Positions 5,619 to 12,372 of a stretch of 12,741 nt of DNA are shown here, one piece after another. Both the position numbers and the translations under genes were made by a program. Under the pieces are notes generated by a model. That model saw only the letters and a program-made list of their open reading frames with translations, had not been told where the DNA came from and searched no databases. Every line of letters begins with the position of its first letter. The first letter of the stretch is position 1. Origin of the DNA: an uncultured Fretibacterium sp. Its GTDB lineage: Bacteria; Synergistota; Synergistia; Synergistales; Aminobacteriaceae. The DNA lies in contig CALBPU010000179.1 of assembly GCA_937899395.1 (NCBI GenBank), forward strand, positions 1 through 12,741, given 5' to 3'.

Positions 5619-8198
5619 TCATAATTTCAACTCATCGTCATCATCGTCCAAGCCGTCATCGTAAATCGGCACAGTTATTACACAGCCTGACGATTCATGC
5701 TGAATGTTTTTAGGCGAATATTTATCCGCTTCGGCTATCATTCTGGCAAACTCCATCTGCACATTACACTGATCATAGAAATCTAAAGATTTATATTCTG
5801 GACTTTCCCTGACGTATGCCCACTTCGCAAGAAGCCTGTCATGATTTGACATAGCCTGATATTCCGCGCTTTCAGATATTTCCTGCCACGATTTTTTTTC
5901 AGGCTTTTTTTCTTTTTCTTCTGAGTGCGCACGTGAAACGATTTCTGAAAGTTTACGCGGCTCATCAGACGATTTTTCGCAATCATTCGGCGCGGACGAA
6001 ACAGACGCGGCGGACTTGGGACTGGTCTCAGGTTCGGAAAAATTTTCAGCCTTGTCAGAGTTATTAACAGAAACGACATCGGGCAAAGTTTTTTCAAAAA
6101 TTTCCGTTTCAGATTCATGATGCTCCTGAGAATCCTGCGCTTCGGGTGTAAGTGGGGCTTCTTCCTGCGTATCCGGCTCAACGGCTTCGGGCTTAGAGAA
6201 TTTTTTCAGCCTGTAGTTTTCAGAGTCATAAATCGTTACCCACTGTCCGTTCTCTAAAATACGGGAAACAAGCGGCTCAATTTTGTCGGCGTTCCAGCGG
6301 TTTTTCAGACCTTCAGCGTTAAAGGCGTTAGTCGTTAAGACAGTCTGAAGTCCGTTGCGGTATCTGTAATCGATTATCTGGAACAAATAGTCCATGCGCG
6401 CATCCGTAGTTTTTTCTTTGCCCCAGTCGTCAAGGACAAGGCACGGCACGTTTTTATATTTAATCATCAAGCCGTAAGGGTCAGTGTTGTTCTGATAGGC
6501 AAAGCAAATTTCATCAAGGAGTTCCGGCAGACTCTTGAATATCGCCTGATGTCCGTTTTTCATTGCTTCAAGGGCTATGGCTGAAGCTAAATGAGATTTT
6601 CCTGTTCCGGGTTTCCCGGCTAAAATCAAATTAGATTTATTTTTGGCCGCGAGTATTGCCTGTGCTTTGGCAACAATAACTTCACTGTCAGCGTCCTGAC
6701 AGTCAAAAGCGTCAAACGTCTGATTTACCTGACGGACAGCCAAGCCGCTGTGTTTAATTCTGTCTTCAAATTCAAAGTCCTCTTTCGTTTTTCCGACATG
6801 ACCGTGCTTGCATTTTATGCAGCCGTTGCAATAGGCTTCGAGGAATTTCCCGCCGTTTTCGTTTGAGACGGTCATTTTTACGGTCGGGCGATTTTTCCTG
6901 TTCTGCCTGTATTTTATCGGCAGTTTGCAGTTGCGCGGATCGTCGCACGTGGCACACGCATAATCGACTTTGAATGCGTCCTCTAAAAGATATGCCCTCG
7001 GAAAATCGTCGTAATTTTCGTGGACGTTGCCATGAAAATCCCGATGGAGTTCTTCGTCTTCGGCTTCGGGGAATTTTAAGCGAAGATAATCTTCCAGCGT
7101 CAACTGTTCGGATTTTTCAGACCGAATTTTCTCGAAAAGTTCAAGGACGGCTGTCGGCAAAGATTCGGTCTGTTTTTTGCCATGAGCGTAATTCGCAATG
7201 ACCTTTTCAGCTGCTTCAACGGGCATTGTTAACTCAGGCTTAATTTCCGGATCTGATTTTTTCGGAGCAACAGAATTTTTCCGGCTTTTAGGGGTTTTCT
7301 TTTTTGCCCCGTCATTTTTTTCTTCTGAAGCCGTCTGAGCTTTTTTCGCGTTGAGCTGATTTTCCAAGGCTTTCGCGATGTAATTGAACGTGATGTTTTT
7401 AAGATTTCTTCCTTTTCTTATAAAACGTTCGACAGATTCGTCGATAAGTTTTACAATTAATCCATTGATTCTGGGGAGTTCGCTTTCAAGAGAAAGTTTT
7501 CTCAGAATTTCAAATTCAGAAGCGTACAGCTCTGTCCGTCCCGTATTTTTTAACAGGTAACTGACTGTTTCGCTGAAAACTTCCGGGACGTTTTTGAAAG
7601 CATTAACAGATGTCGCATTTGTCTTGTTAGTGCTTTTTTCTTTTGTCGGAAGTGCAGATTCAGAGTCATGTTCTTTGACAGCTTTTGATGCAGGAAGAGT
7701 AGCACCTGATTTTGACTCAGAGTTTTCTTCGGCGAAAGTTTTTTCGTTACGAGAAGAAATATTTTCAACCTTGCTGTTATTATTTTCTTTTAAAGAATCT
7801 TTTAAAAAACCCTCTTGAGTAATTTGCCGGACATTTTTGTCAGTAGGTACTGACGCGTTTGTCAGTAGGTGCTGACAACTGTGTCCATCATCGACTTTTA
7901 CTGAACCGCTGTAACGTTCAGCGTCAATGTCATGGACAGTAAAACAGCTTGCGAGATTCATTCTGGGGTCATGCTCCGATTTCCTGAGAACACGTGTAAC
8001 AAGTCCCAAATTTATGAGAGTAGCGAGATTTCTGCGCACGGTTCGGCTGTCGCAGCCCGTTTTTTCAGCGAGGCTTTTGATGTAAATGATAGTTTGACGT
8101 GTTTTTATGTTGGCAATAGCTTGCAAAACAAGGTAAAGCTTGAGAACCGAACCTTTAAGTTCCGTGTCTAATGCGATTACGTTATAAAATTTTCTAAA
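5619..8198 (-). CDS. Fused replication protein: winged-helix initiator domain plus DnaC/IstB-like AAA+ helicase loader, N-terminally truncated
   Basis: The frame is open from the join near 8198 to TGA at 5619-5621. No ATG lies at the 5' end. TTG 8126 is the first conventional start, but the residues upstream of it (KFYNVIALDTELKGS, VLKLYLVLQAI) look like true protein and match the lead-in of HTH_36-type replication domains, so the real start has been lost. Counting from TTG 8126: a winged helix-turn-helix at ~16-45 (LAEKTGCDSRTVRRNLATLINLGLV); a long charged low-complexity linker; six cysteines at 391, 394, 400, 433, 436 and 439, probably binding zinc; an AAA+ domain with Walker A GKPGTGKS (504-511), Walker B CLVLDDWG (562-569) and sensor-like VLTTN; and a ~190-residue polar tail ending in Asp/Glu-rich sequence. 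DnaC/DnaI-type proteins load the replicative helicase, so this single protein may both bind the origin and load helicase. It faces the partition operon. Confidence 0.82.
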   Translation of the reverse strand, partial: FRKFYNVIALDTELKGSVLKLYLVLQAIANIKTRQTIIYIKSLAEKTGCDSRTVRRNLATLINLGLVTRVLRKSEHDPRMNLASCFTVHDIDAERYSGSVKVDDGHSCQHLLTNASVPTDKNVRQITQEGFLKDSLKENNNSKVENISSRNEKTFAEENSESKSGATLPASKAVKEHDSESALPTKEKSTNKTNATSVNAFKNVPEVFSETVSYLLKNTGRTELYASEFEILRKLSLESELPRINGLIVKLIDESVERFIRKGRNLKNITFNYIAKALENQLNAKKAQTASEEKNDGAKKKTPKSRKNSVAPKKSDPEIKPELTMPVEAAEKVIANYAHGKKQTESLPTAVLELFEKIRSEKSEQLTLEDYLRLKFPEAEDEELHRDFHGNVHENYDDFPRAYLLEDAFKVDYACATCDDPRNCKLPIKYRQNRKNRPTVKMTVSNENGGKFLEAYCNGCIKCKHGHVGKTKEDFEFEDRIKHSGLAVRQVNQTFDAFDCQDADSEVIVAKAQAILAAKNKSNLILAGKPGTGKSHLASAIALEAMKNGHQAIFKSLPELLDEICFAYQNNTDPYGLMIKYKNVPCLVLDDWGKEKTTDARMDYLFQIIDYRYRNGLQTVLTTNAFNAEGLKNRWNADKIEPLVSRILENGQWVTIYDSENYRLKKFSKPEAVEPDTQEEAPLTPEAQDSQEHHESETEIFEKTLPDVVSVNNSDKAENFSEPETSPKSAASVSSAPNDCEKSSDEPRKLSEIVSRAHSEEKEKKPEKKSWQEISESAEYQAMSNHDRLLAKWAYVRESPEYKSLDFYDQCNVQMEFARMIAEADKYSPKNIQHESSGCVITVPIYDDGLDDDDDELKL
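6684..6703. repeat. 8-bp inverted repeat inside the replication gene
   Basis: ACTGTCAG (6684-6691) and CTGACAGT (6696-6703) are perfect reverse complements around CGTC. The inner half-sites GTCAG and CTGAC are the same as those of the iteron-like repeats 1.15 kb away, although the spacing between half-sites is four bases here and six there. It may be an accessory binding site for the same protein or a coincidence of coding sequence. Confidence 0.35.
7741..7810. other. Candidate DNA-unwinding element (AT-rich tract with 12-bp repeats)
   Basis: This coding stretch is about 23% GC by direct count (16 of 70), well below the rest of its gene. It contains TCTTTTAAA twice with a 12-bp period (7786-7794 and 7798-7806) and lies 26 bases from the iteron-like repeats. 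Helically unstable AT-rich short repeats beside iterons are the standard layout of plasmid and phage origins. It encodes a low-complexity linker (KENNNSKVEN and neighbours), so the protein places little constraint on it. Confidence 0.5.
7836..7876. repeat. Two iteron-like palindromic repeats, candidate replication origin
   Basis: TTTGTCAGTAGGTACTGAC (7836-7854) and TTTGTCAGTAGGTGCTGAC (7858-7876) differ at one base and are 22 bp apart, about two helical turns. Each is itself a palindrome, GTCAGTA-GG-TACTGAC (perfect in the first, one mismatch in the second). The 22-bp period is not a multiple of three, so the two copies are translated in different frames (QHLLTN and SVPTDK on the minus strand). 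The repetition is therefore at the DNA level and is not a protein repeat. They lie just after the winged-helix domain of the replication protein, as the phage lambda origin lies in gene O. A further CTGAAC/GTTCAG dyad is at 7901-7921. Confidence 0.62.
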
Positions 8199-8215
8199 TG
8201 CCTGTGAACCCCATA
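8190..8215. other. Join between two unrelated sequences
   Basis: To the left, the minus-strand replication frame still looks like real protein up to about 8190-8198. To the right, the plus-strand MurC frame is recognisable from about 8201-8216 (PIPVNIENGVAAMAMAQ). Both genes lose their N-terminal parts here. GC content and ribosome-binding-site style change at the same place. A TAA at 8195-8197 closes the MurC frame directly before the apparent ATG. No transposon end, target duplication or attachment site is visible. Confidence 0.85.
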
Positions 8216-8761
8216 CCCGTCAACATAGAGAACGGCGTCGCCGCCATGGCCATGGCACAGCTGGCCGGATGCACCGCCGACGAGCTGCGCTACGGCATGA
8301 GGACCTACAGCGGTGTGGACCGCCGCTTCGACTTCAAGATAAAGACCCCGCAGCTCGTGTTCCTCAGCGACTACGCCCACCATCCGAAAGAGATTAGCGA
8401 GAGCGCACGCTCGCTCAGGCAGCTCTACCGCGACAGGCACATCACCGCCATCTTCCAGCCACACCTCTACACCCGCACACGCGACTTCTACCGCGAGTTC
8501 GCACAGGCACTGAGCCTGTTCGACGAGGTAATACTCACCGACATATACCCCGCACGGGAAAAGCCCATAGAAGGGGTCACGTCACAGCTCATCTACGACA
8601 ACCTCGCACCGGGAGTGGAGAAGCAGCTCATAAGCAAAGACGAGGCGTTGGCACTTGTGAAAAGCCGCACCTTCGACGTGCTCGTGGTACTCGGAGCCGG
8701 CGACCTCGACGAGCAGGTGCCACAGATGACGGCAATACTCAAACAAGCAAACAAAACATAG
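8198..8761 (+). CDS. murC: UDP-N-acetylmuramate--L-alanine ligase (MurC), C-terminal fragment
   Basis: MurC adds L-alanine to UDP-N-acetylmuramic acid using ATP, the first step of building the peptidoglycan stem peptide in the cytoplasm. Only about 187 residues are present against ~450-470 for the family: the end of the central ATPase domain (PVNIENGVAAMAMAQLAG) and the C-terminal ligand-binding domain, with RRFDFKI, DYAHHP (58-63), IFQPHLYTRTRDFYREFAQAL and ILTDIYPAREKP, all characteristic of MurC. The P-loop and substrate-binding N-terminal domain are missing. ATG 8198 is an accident of the join and not a genuine start, since homology begins mid-domain. The fragment would be inactive. TAG at 8759-8761 is seven bases before ftsQ, the usual Bacteroidetes gene order. 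Confidence 0.93.
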   Translation: MPVNPIPVNIENGVAAMAMAQLAGCTADELRYGMRTYSGVDRRFDFKIKTPQLVFLSDYAHHPKEISESARSLRQLYRDRHITAIFQPHLYTRTRDFYREFAQALSLFDEVILTDIYPAREKPIEGVTSQLIYDNLAPGVEKQLISKDEALALVKSRTFDVLVVLGAGDLDEQVPQMTAILKQANKT

Positions 8762-8768
8762 AGGGATT

Positions 8769-9500
8769 ATGTGGAAGAAGACAGTTTTAGTGACATTCGA
8801 CATAGTGCTGGCGGCATACCTGCTGCTGGCCATGACGGCCTTCAACCGCCCCGACACGGAGACGGTGTGCCGCAATGTGGCCATCACCATAGAGGAAGAT
8901 GTCATGCCGGGCTTCCTCACCAGCGACGAGGTGAGGCAGATGCTCGTCACCGACAACCTCTCGCCCGTAGGGAAGGCCGTCGGAGCCGTCAACCTGCGCG
9001 AGATGGAGGAAGCGCTGGAAGCCAAGGAGCTGATAGAAGACGCGGAGTGCTGGACCACGCACGACGGATACGTGAACATAAGCATACACCAGCGCATACC
9101 GGTGGCACGCGTGATGAACAGCCACGGTGAGGACTACTATGTGGACAGCCACGGACGGCCCATACCACACGCCGGATACGCCTGCAGGCTCGTCGTATGC
9201 ACGGGAAACATCTCAAAGCAGTATGCCCAGAAGGTGCTCGCACCGCTGGCAAACATCATCAACGGCGACAACTTCTGGAAAAACGAAACGGTGCAGCTGA
9301 ACATCCTCGCAGACGGGAGTGTGGAGCTGATACCGCGCATAGGCGACCACACAGCATACCTCGGGCAGCCGGTGGGCATAAGGAAGAAGCTGGAGCGTCT
9401 GCGCAAGTTCTACCGCTACGGCCTTAACAAGGCGGGATGGAACAAATACTCGCGCGTCAGCGTGGAATACGACAACCAGATTATCTGCAAGCGGCGCTGA
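8769..9500 (+). CDS. ftsQ: Cell division protein FtsQ
   Basis: This 243-residue single-pass membrane protein has a four-residue cytoplasmic start (MWKK), a hydrophobic segment at ~5-25 (VLVTFDIVLAAYLLLAMTAF) and a periplasmic remainder. A POTRA-like region (~36-110) includes FLTSDEVRQML and the IHQRIPVARVM strand, followed by a beta-rich domain (YYVDSHGRPIPH, LADGSVELIPRIGDH, LGQPVGIRKKLERLRKFY). FtsQ links the early cytoplasmic ring to the later periplasmic synthesis machinery through FtsB and FtsL. Sequence identity across FtsQ proteins is low, so position between murC and ftsA is important support. The start is seven bases after the murC stop; the GAGGGA just upstream may be chance, because the other genes of this part lack such a site. 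Confidence 0.9.
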   Translation: MWKKTVLVTFDIVLAAYLLLAMTAFNRPDTETVCRNVAITIEEDVMPGFLTSDEVRQMLVTDNLSPVGKAVGAVNLREMEEALEAKELIEDAECWTTHDGYVNISIHQRIPVARVMNSHGEDYYVDSHGRPIPHAGYACRLVVCTGNISKQYAQKVLAPLANIINGDNFWKNETVQLNILADGSVELIPRIGDHTAYLGQPVGIRKKLERLRKFYRYGLNKAGWNKYSRVSVEYDNQIICKRR

Positions 9501-9520
9501 ATGGCAATGACCGGAAAACG

Positions 9521-9657
9521 ACGAAACGACGAAATGACGAAATGACGAAATGACGAAATGACGATATAACGAAATAACGTTATAACGAAATAACGTCATA
9601 ACGAAATAACGAAATAACGAAATAACGAGATAACGACAATAACGACAAAACGACAAA
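9521..9657. repeat. Tandem octamer tract (17 units) between ftsQ and ftsA
   Basis: From 9521 the sequence consists of 14 consecutive 8-bp units starting with ACG: ACGAAACG, four ACGAAATG, then ACGATATA, ACGAAATA, ACGTTATA, ACGAAATA, ACGTCATA, three ACGAAATA and ACGAGATA. A 9-bp unit (ACGACAATA) and two ACGACAAA follow up to 9657, four bases before ATG 9662. The ACG phase is kept throughout while the other bases drift, and the left side ends in TG and the right in TA. The tract fills nearly all of the 161-base gap and forms the ftsA 5' leader. It is not a CRISPR array, since there are no spacers. Confidence 0.93.
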
Positions 9658-9661
9658 AATT

Positions 9662-11113
9662 ATGGCAACAGAACTGAAAGACTTTATCGTGGCGATTGAA
9701 CTCGGTTCATCGAAGGTGACGGGCATCGCCGGGCAGAAGAAGCCCGACGGCAGCATCTCTGTGCTCGCGATGGCACAGGAGGAGTCCTCCTCATTCATAC
9801 GCAAGGGCGTGGTCTACAACATCGACAAGACGGCTCAGTCGCTCACCAACATTGTGAAGAAGCTCGAGGCGCAGCTGAAGACCCGTGTCACCCAGGTCTT
9901 CGTGGGCGTGGGCGGCCAGAGCATACGCAGCGTGCGCAACACCATAGCCAAAGAGCTGCCCGAGGGGTCGAAAATCACCCAGCAGATGGTGGCGGAGCTC
10001 ATGGACACCAACTGGAGCCTCGACTACCCCGACCAGAAAATACTCGACGTCTCCGAGCAGGAGTACAAAGTGGACACGCAGTACCAGATGGACCCCGTGG
10101 GCATACGCGCCACACGCTTGGAGGGCAACTTCCTCAACATCCTGGAGCGCAAGTCGTTCTTCCAGAACCTCAACCGCTGTTTCGAGACGGCAGGCATCAA
10201 CGTGGCCGACATGTACCTCGCACCACTGGCACTGGCCGACGCCGTGCTCACAGAGACAGAGAAGCGTTCGGGATGCGCACTCGTAGACATAGGGGCCGAC
10301 ACCACCACCGTGTCAGTGTTCTGGAAAAACGTGCTCAGGCACCTCGTCGTCATACCACTCGGCTCCGACAATGTCACCAAGGACATTGCCTCGCTGCAGA
10401 TGGAAGAGAGCGAGGCGGAGAAGATGAAGCTGAAATACGCATCGGCATACACCGACAACAGCGAGATAGACCCCACGCTGAAATACTCCATAGACCAGGA
10501 GCGCCAGGTGGAGAGCCGCAAGTTCATAGAGATAGTGGAGGGGCGCATGGAGGAGATCATCGAGAACGTGAGATACCAGATCCCCGACGAGTACTACGGC
10601 AAGCTGCTCGGAGGCATCGTCCTCACCGGCGGCGGCTCCAACATGAAGAACATAGAGAAAGCCTTCGCAAACAGCACACGCATAGAGAAGGTGAGAGTGG
10701 CTAAGTTTGTCACCAGCACCATAAACAGCAGCAACGAGCACATAAAGGCACGCAACGGCATGTACAACACCGTGCTCGGACTCGTCATCAAGGGCGACAT
10801 AAACTGCGCAGGAAACATCATCGACCCCAACGGAAACCTCTTCGGCGACAACGAGAAGCCGCAGCCCGCCAACAGCGACAGGAAGGCCCGACAGCCCAAG
10901 GACACCGACACGGGAGTGATACTCACCGAGCAGGAGGAGGAGCGCGCACGCGAGGAGGCACGCAGGCAAAAAGAGGAAGAGGAGCGTATGCGGCGTGAGC
11001 AGGAGGAGCGACAGCGCGAAGAGGAGCGGCGGCGCAAAAAGGAGAACAGCGCCTGGAGCCGCTTCAAGCGCACCATCACACAGTTTGGAAAGGATATAGT
11101 TTCTGAGGAATGA
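9662..11113 (+). CDS. ftsA: Cell division protein FtsA (actin-like membrane anchor of the Z ring)
   Basis: This 483-residue protein has the actin fold of FtsA: phosphate-1 motif FIVAIELGSSKVTGIAG (~8-24), an inserted 1C domain with FVGVGGQSIRSV, phosphate-2 motif ALVDIGADTTTVSVF (D209), and adenosine motif GIVLTGGGSNMKNI (GGG at 323-325). FtsA binds the FtsZ C-terminal peptide and tethers the ring to the inner face of the membrane. The usual membrane-targeting amphipathic helix is present at the C-terminus (SAWSRFKRTITQFGKDIV). It is preceded by a strongly charged Glu/Arg-rich segment (~420-462, many EEER/REE runs) that is probably a long single helix or coiled coil. The protein is longer than typical E. 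coli FtsA (~420), as is common in Bacteroidetes. No Shine-Dalgarno is seen; the A-rich end of the octamer tract lies just upstream. The next start is 22 bases after the stop. Confidence 0.96.
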   Translation: MATELKDFIVAIELGSSKVTGIAGQKKPDGSISVLAMAQEESSSFIRKGVVYNIDKTAQSLTNIVKKLEAQLKTRVTQVFVGVGGQSIRSVRNTIAKELPEGSKITQQMVAELMDTNWSLDYPDQKILDVSEQEYKVDTQYQMDPVGIRATRLEGNFLNILERKSFFQNLNRCFETAGINVADMYLAPLALADAVLTETEKRSGCALVDIGADTTTVSVFWKNVLRHLVVIPLGSDNVTKDIASLQMEESEAEKMKLKYASAYTDNSEIDPTLKYSIDQERQVESRKFIEIVEGRMEEIIENVRYQIPDEYYGKLLGGIVLTGGGSNMKNIEKAFANSTRIEKVRVAKFVTSTINSSNEHIKARNGMYNTVLGLVIKGDINCAGNIIDPNGNLFGDNEKPQPANSDRKARQPKDTDTGVILTEQEEERAREEARRQKEEEERMRREQEERQREEERRRKKENSAWSRFKRTITQFGKDIVSEE

Positions 11114-11135
11114 CAAATAAAAAAAACAAAACAAG

Positions 11136-12356
11136 ATGAACACGCACGAAATACTCGACTTCGGCGTTCCCGAAGAGAAGCACAGCATCATAAAGGTCAT
11201 CGGCGTAGGCGGCGGTGGCGGCAACGCTGTGAACCACATGTACAAGGAAGGCATCTACGATGTGACCTTCGTAGTCTGCAACACCGACAACCAGGCCCTC
11301 AACGACTCTCCCGTGCCCGTGAAGCTGCAGCTGGGCAACGAGGGCCTCGGCGCCGGCAACCGCCCGGAGAAGGCGCGCGCCGCCGCCGAGGAGAGCATCG
11401 ACGACATACACAACATGCTGAACGACGGCACGCGCATGGCCTTCATCACCGCCGGCATGGGCGGTGGCACCGGCACAGGCGCCGCACCCGTGGTGGCAAG
11501 CGTGGCGAAAAGGATGGGACTGCTGACAATAGGTGTGGTGACAATACCATTCTATTTCGAAAAGAAAAGGAAAATCGTCAAAGCATTGCGCGGAGTAGAT
11601 GAAATGAAGAAGAACGTTGACGCGCTACTCATAATAAACAACGAACGTCTGTGCGATGTCTATTCCGACTCGGAACTCACGGTGAAGGAGTCGTTTGCAC
11701 GAGCCGACAACATTCTGAAGGATGCCGTGAAAGGCATATCGGAACTGATTACCGTGAACAGTAACGGAGGCATCGACCTCGACTTCCGCGATGTGGAGAC
11801 GACAACACGAAGCGGTGGCGGGGCCATTATGGCAACAGGACGGGCGCGAGGAGAGCACAGAGTGGAGAAGGCAATTGTTGATGCTCTCGACTCTCCCCTG
11901 CTCTTCGGAAGCGACATAGGAAAAGCAAAGCGCATACTGTTCAACATCTATTCAAGCGACGACTCTCCCGTGATAGTACGCGAGATGCAGGAAATCGACG
12001 ACTTCTTCTCGCAACTCGATCCAAACATCGAAGTAATCTGGGGTATATCCACTGACAATGCCCTCAGCGAGGACGTAAAAGTCACCATCCTTGCAACAGG
12101 GATAGAAGACGAACTACATGGCAACTCGCAGATACCCGACAAAGATAAAGACGAAGCTTACTACGAAAGCCTGATTCCTCTCCTATACAAACCCATGAAA
12201 AAGGAAACCGCAGAGGCAAACGACATTAAACTGGTAGAACCCAAGGTTGTAGTGGCAGAGCCAGAAGAGAATATCATTGGAGAGGAACAACAGCCGGAAA
12301 ACATTATAAGCAAGATGAAAAGATGGCTTGCCGGATTCATTTCAGCAGAGGATTAG
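11136..12356 (+). CDS. ftsZ: Cell division GTPase FtsZ
   Basis: FtsZ polymerises with GTP into the cytokinetic ring at midcell. The 406-residue protein has the nucleotide-binding GVGGGGGNAVNHM (23-35), CNTDNQAL, the tubulin signature GGGTGTG (109-115), and the T7 region NSNGGIDLDFRDVETT (208 onward), in which D214 and D216 should complete the active site of the neighbouring subunit. GRARGEHRVEKAIVDAL opens the C-terminal domain. A variable linker (~340-385) precedes a conserved basic/hydrophobic tail (IISKMKRWLAGFI) that should bind FtsA. There is no Shine-Dalgarno, and the leader is A-rich, as is usual in Bacteroidetes. Base composition changes abruptly after about 11515: the first 380 bases are about 65% GC and the following 360 about 50%, although the protein stays intact and typical. 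Confidence 0.97.
   Translation: MNTHEILDFGVPEEKHSIIKVIGVGGGGGNAVNHMYKEGIYDVTFVVCNTDNQALNDSPVPVKLQLGNEGLGAGNRPEKARAAAEESIDDIHNMLNDGTRMAFITAGMGGGTGTGAAPVVASVAKRMGLLTIGVVTIPFYFEKKRKIVKALRGVDEMKKNVDALLIINNERLCDVYSDSELTVKESFARADNILKDAVKGISELITVNSNGGIDLDFRDVETTTRSGGGAIMATGRARGEHRVEKAIVDALDSPLLFGSDIGKAKRILFNIYSSDDSPVIVREMQEIDDFFSQLDPNIEVIWGISTDNALSEDVKVTILATGIEDELHGNSQIPDKDKDEAYYESLIPLLYKPMKKETAEANDIKLVEPKVVVAEPEENIIGEEQQPENIISKMKRWLAGFISAED
11500..11535. other. Abrupt base-composition change inside ftsZ
   Basis: By direct count 11161-11520 has 233 G/C of 360 (65%) and 11521-11880 has 180 of 360 (50%). The change follows the highly conserved segment coding for GMGGGTGTGAAPVV. Codon choice also changes from GCC/GGC/CTC-rich to more A- and T-ending codons. 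The reading frame is unbroken. Natural recombination or a strain-level assembly switch at the conserved stretch would both explain it. Confidence 0.5.
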
Positions 12357-12372
12357 AATCATCATTAGCTAC

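Noticed and set aside
5783..6181. Minus-strand Arg/Lys-rich frame of 132 codons
   Set aside because: It overlaps the acidic tail coding region of the replication gene in another frame and has no support of its own.
8124..8126. TTG 8126 as the true start of the replication protein
   Set aside because: Upstream in-frame residues look like authentic protein of the same domain, so the start was probably lost at the join.
1..8197. A whole plasmid neatly integrated into murC
   Set aside because: Only one boundary is visible, with no attachment site or target duplication, and the replication gene is itself broken; a chimera is simpler.
8198..8200. ATG 8198 as a genuine MurC start giving a short MurC variant
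   Set aside because: Homology begins mid-protein and the P-loop is absent; the ATG is at the join and is preceded directly by TAA.
9213..9656. Minus-strand open frame across the octamer tract giving a repetitive VISLFRYFVI-type protein
   Set aside because: The repetition follows directly from translating the 8-bp DNA repeat and the rest is the shadow of ftsQ; there is no start context or family match.
9521..9657. CRISPR array
   Set aside because: Units are 8-9 bp and directly adjacent, with no spacers and no cas genes.
10313..11254. Long minus-strand frame over ftsA and the start of ftsZ
   Set aside because: It is a by-product of high GC and of the Glu/Arg-rich segment; it reads as Leu/Ala/Val-rich sequence with no domain, while the plus strand is clearly ftsA.
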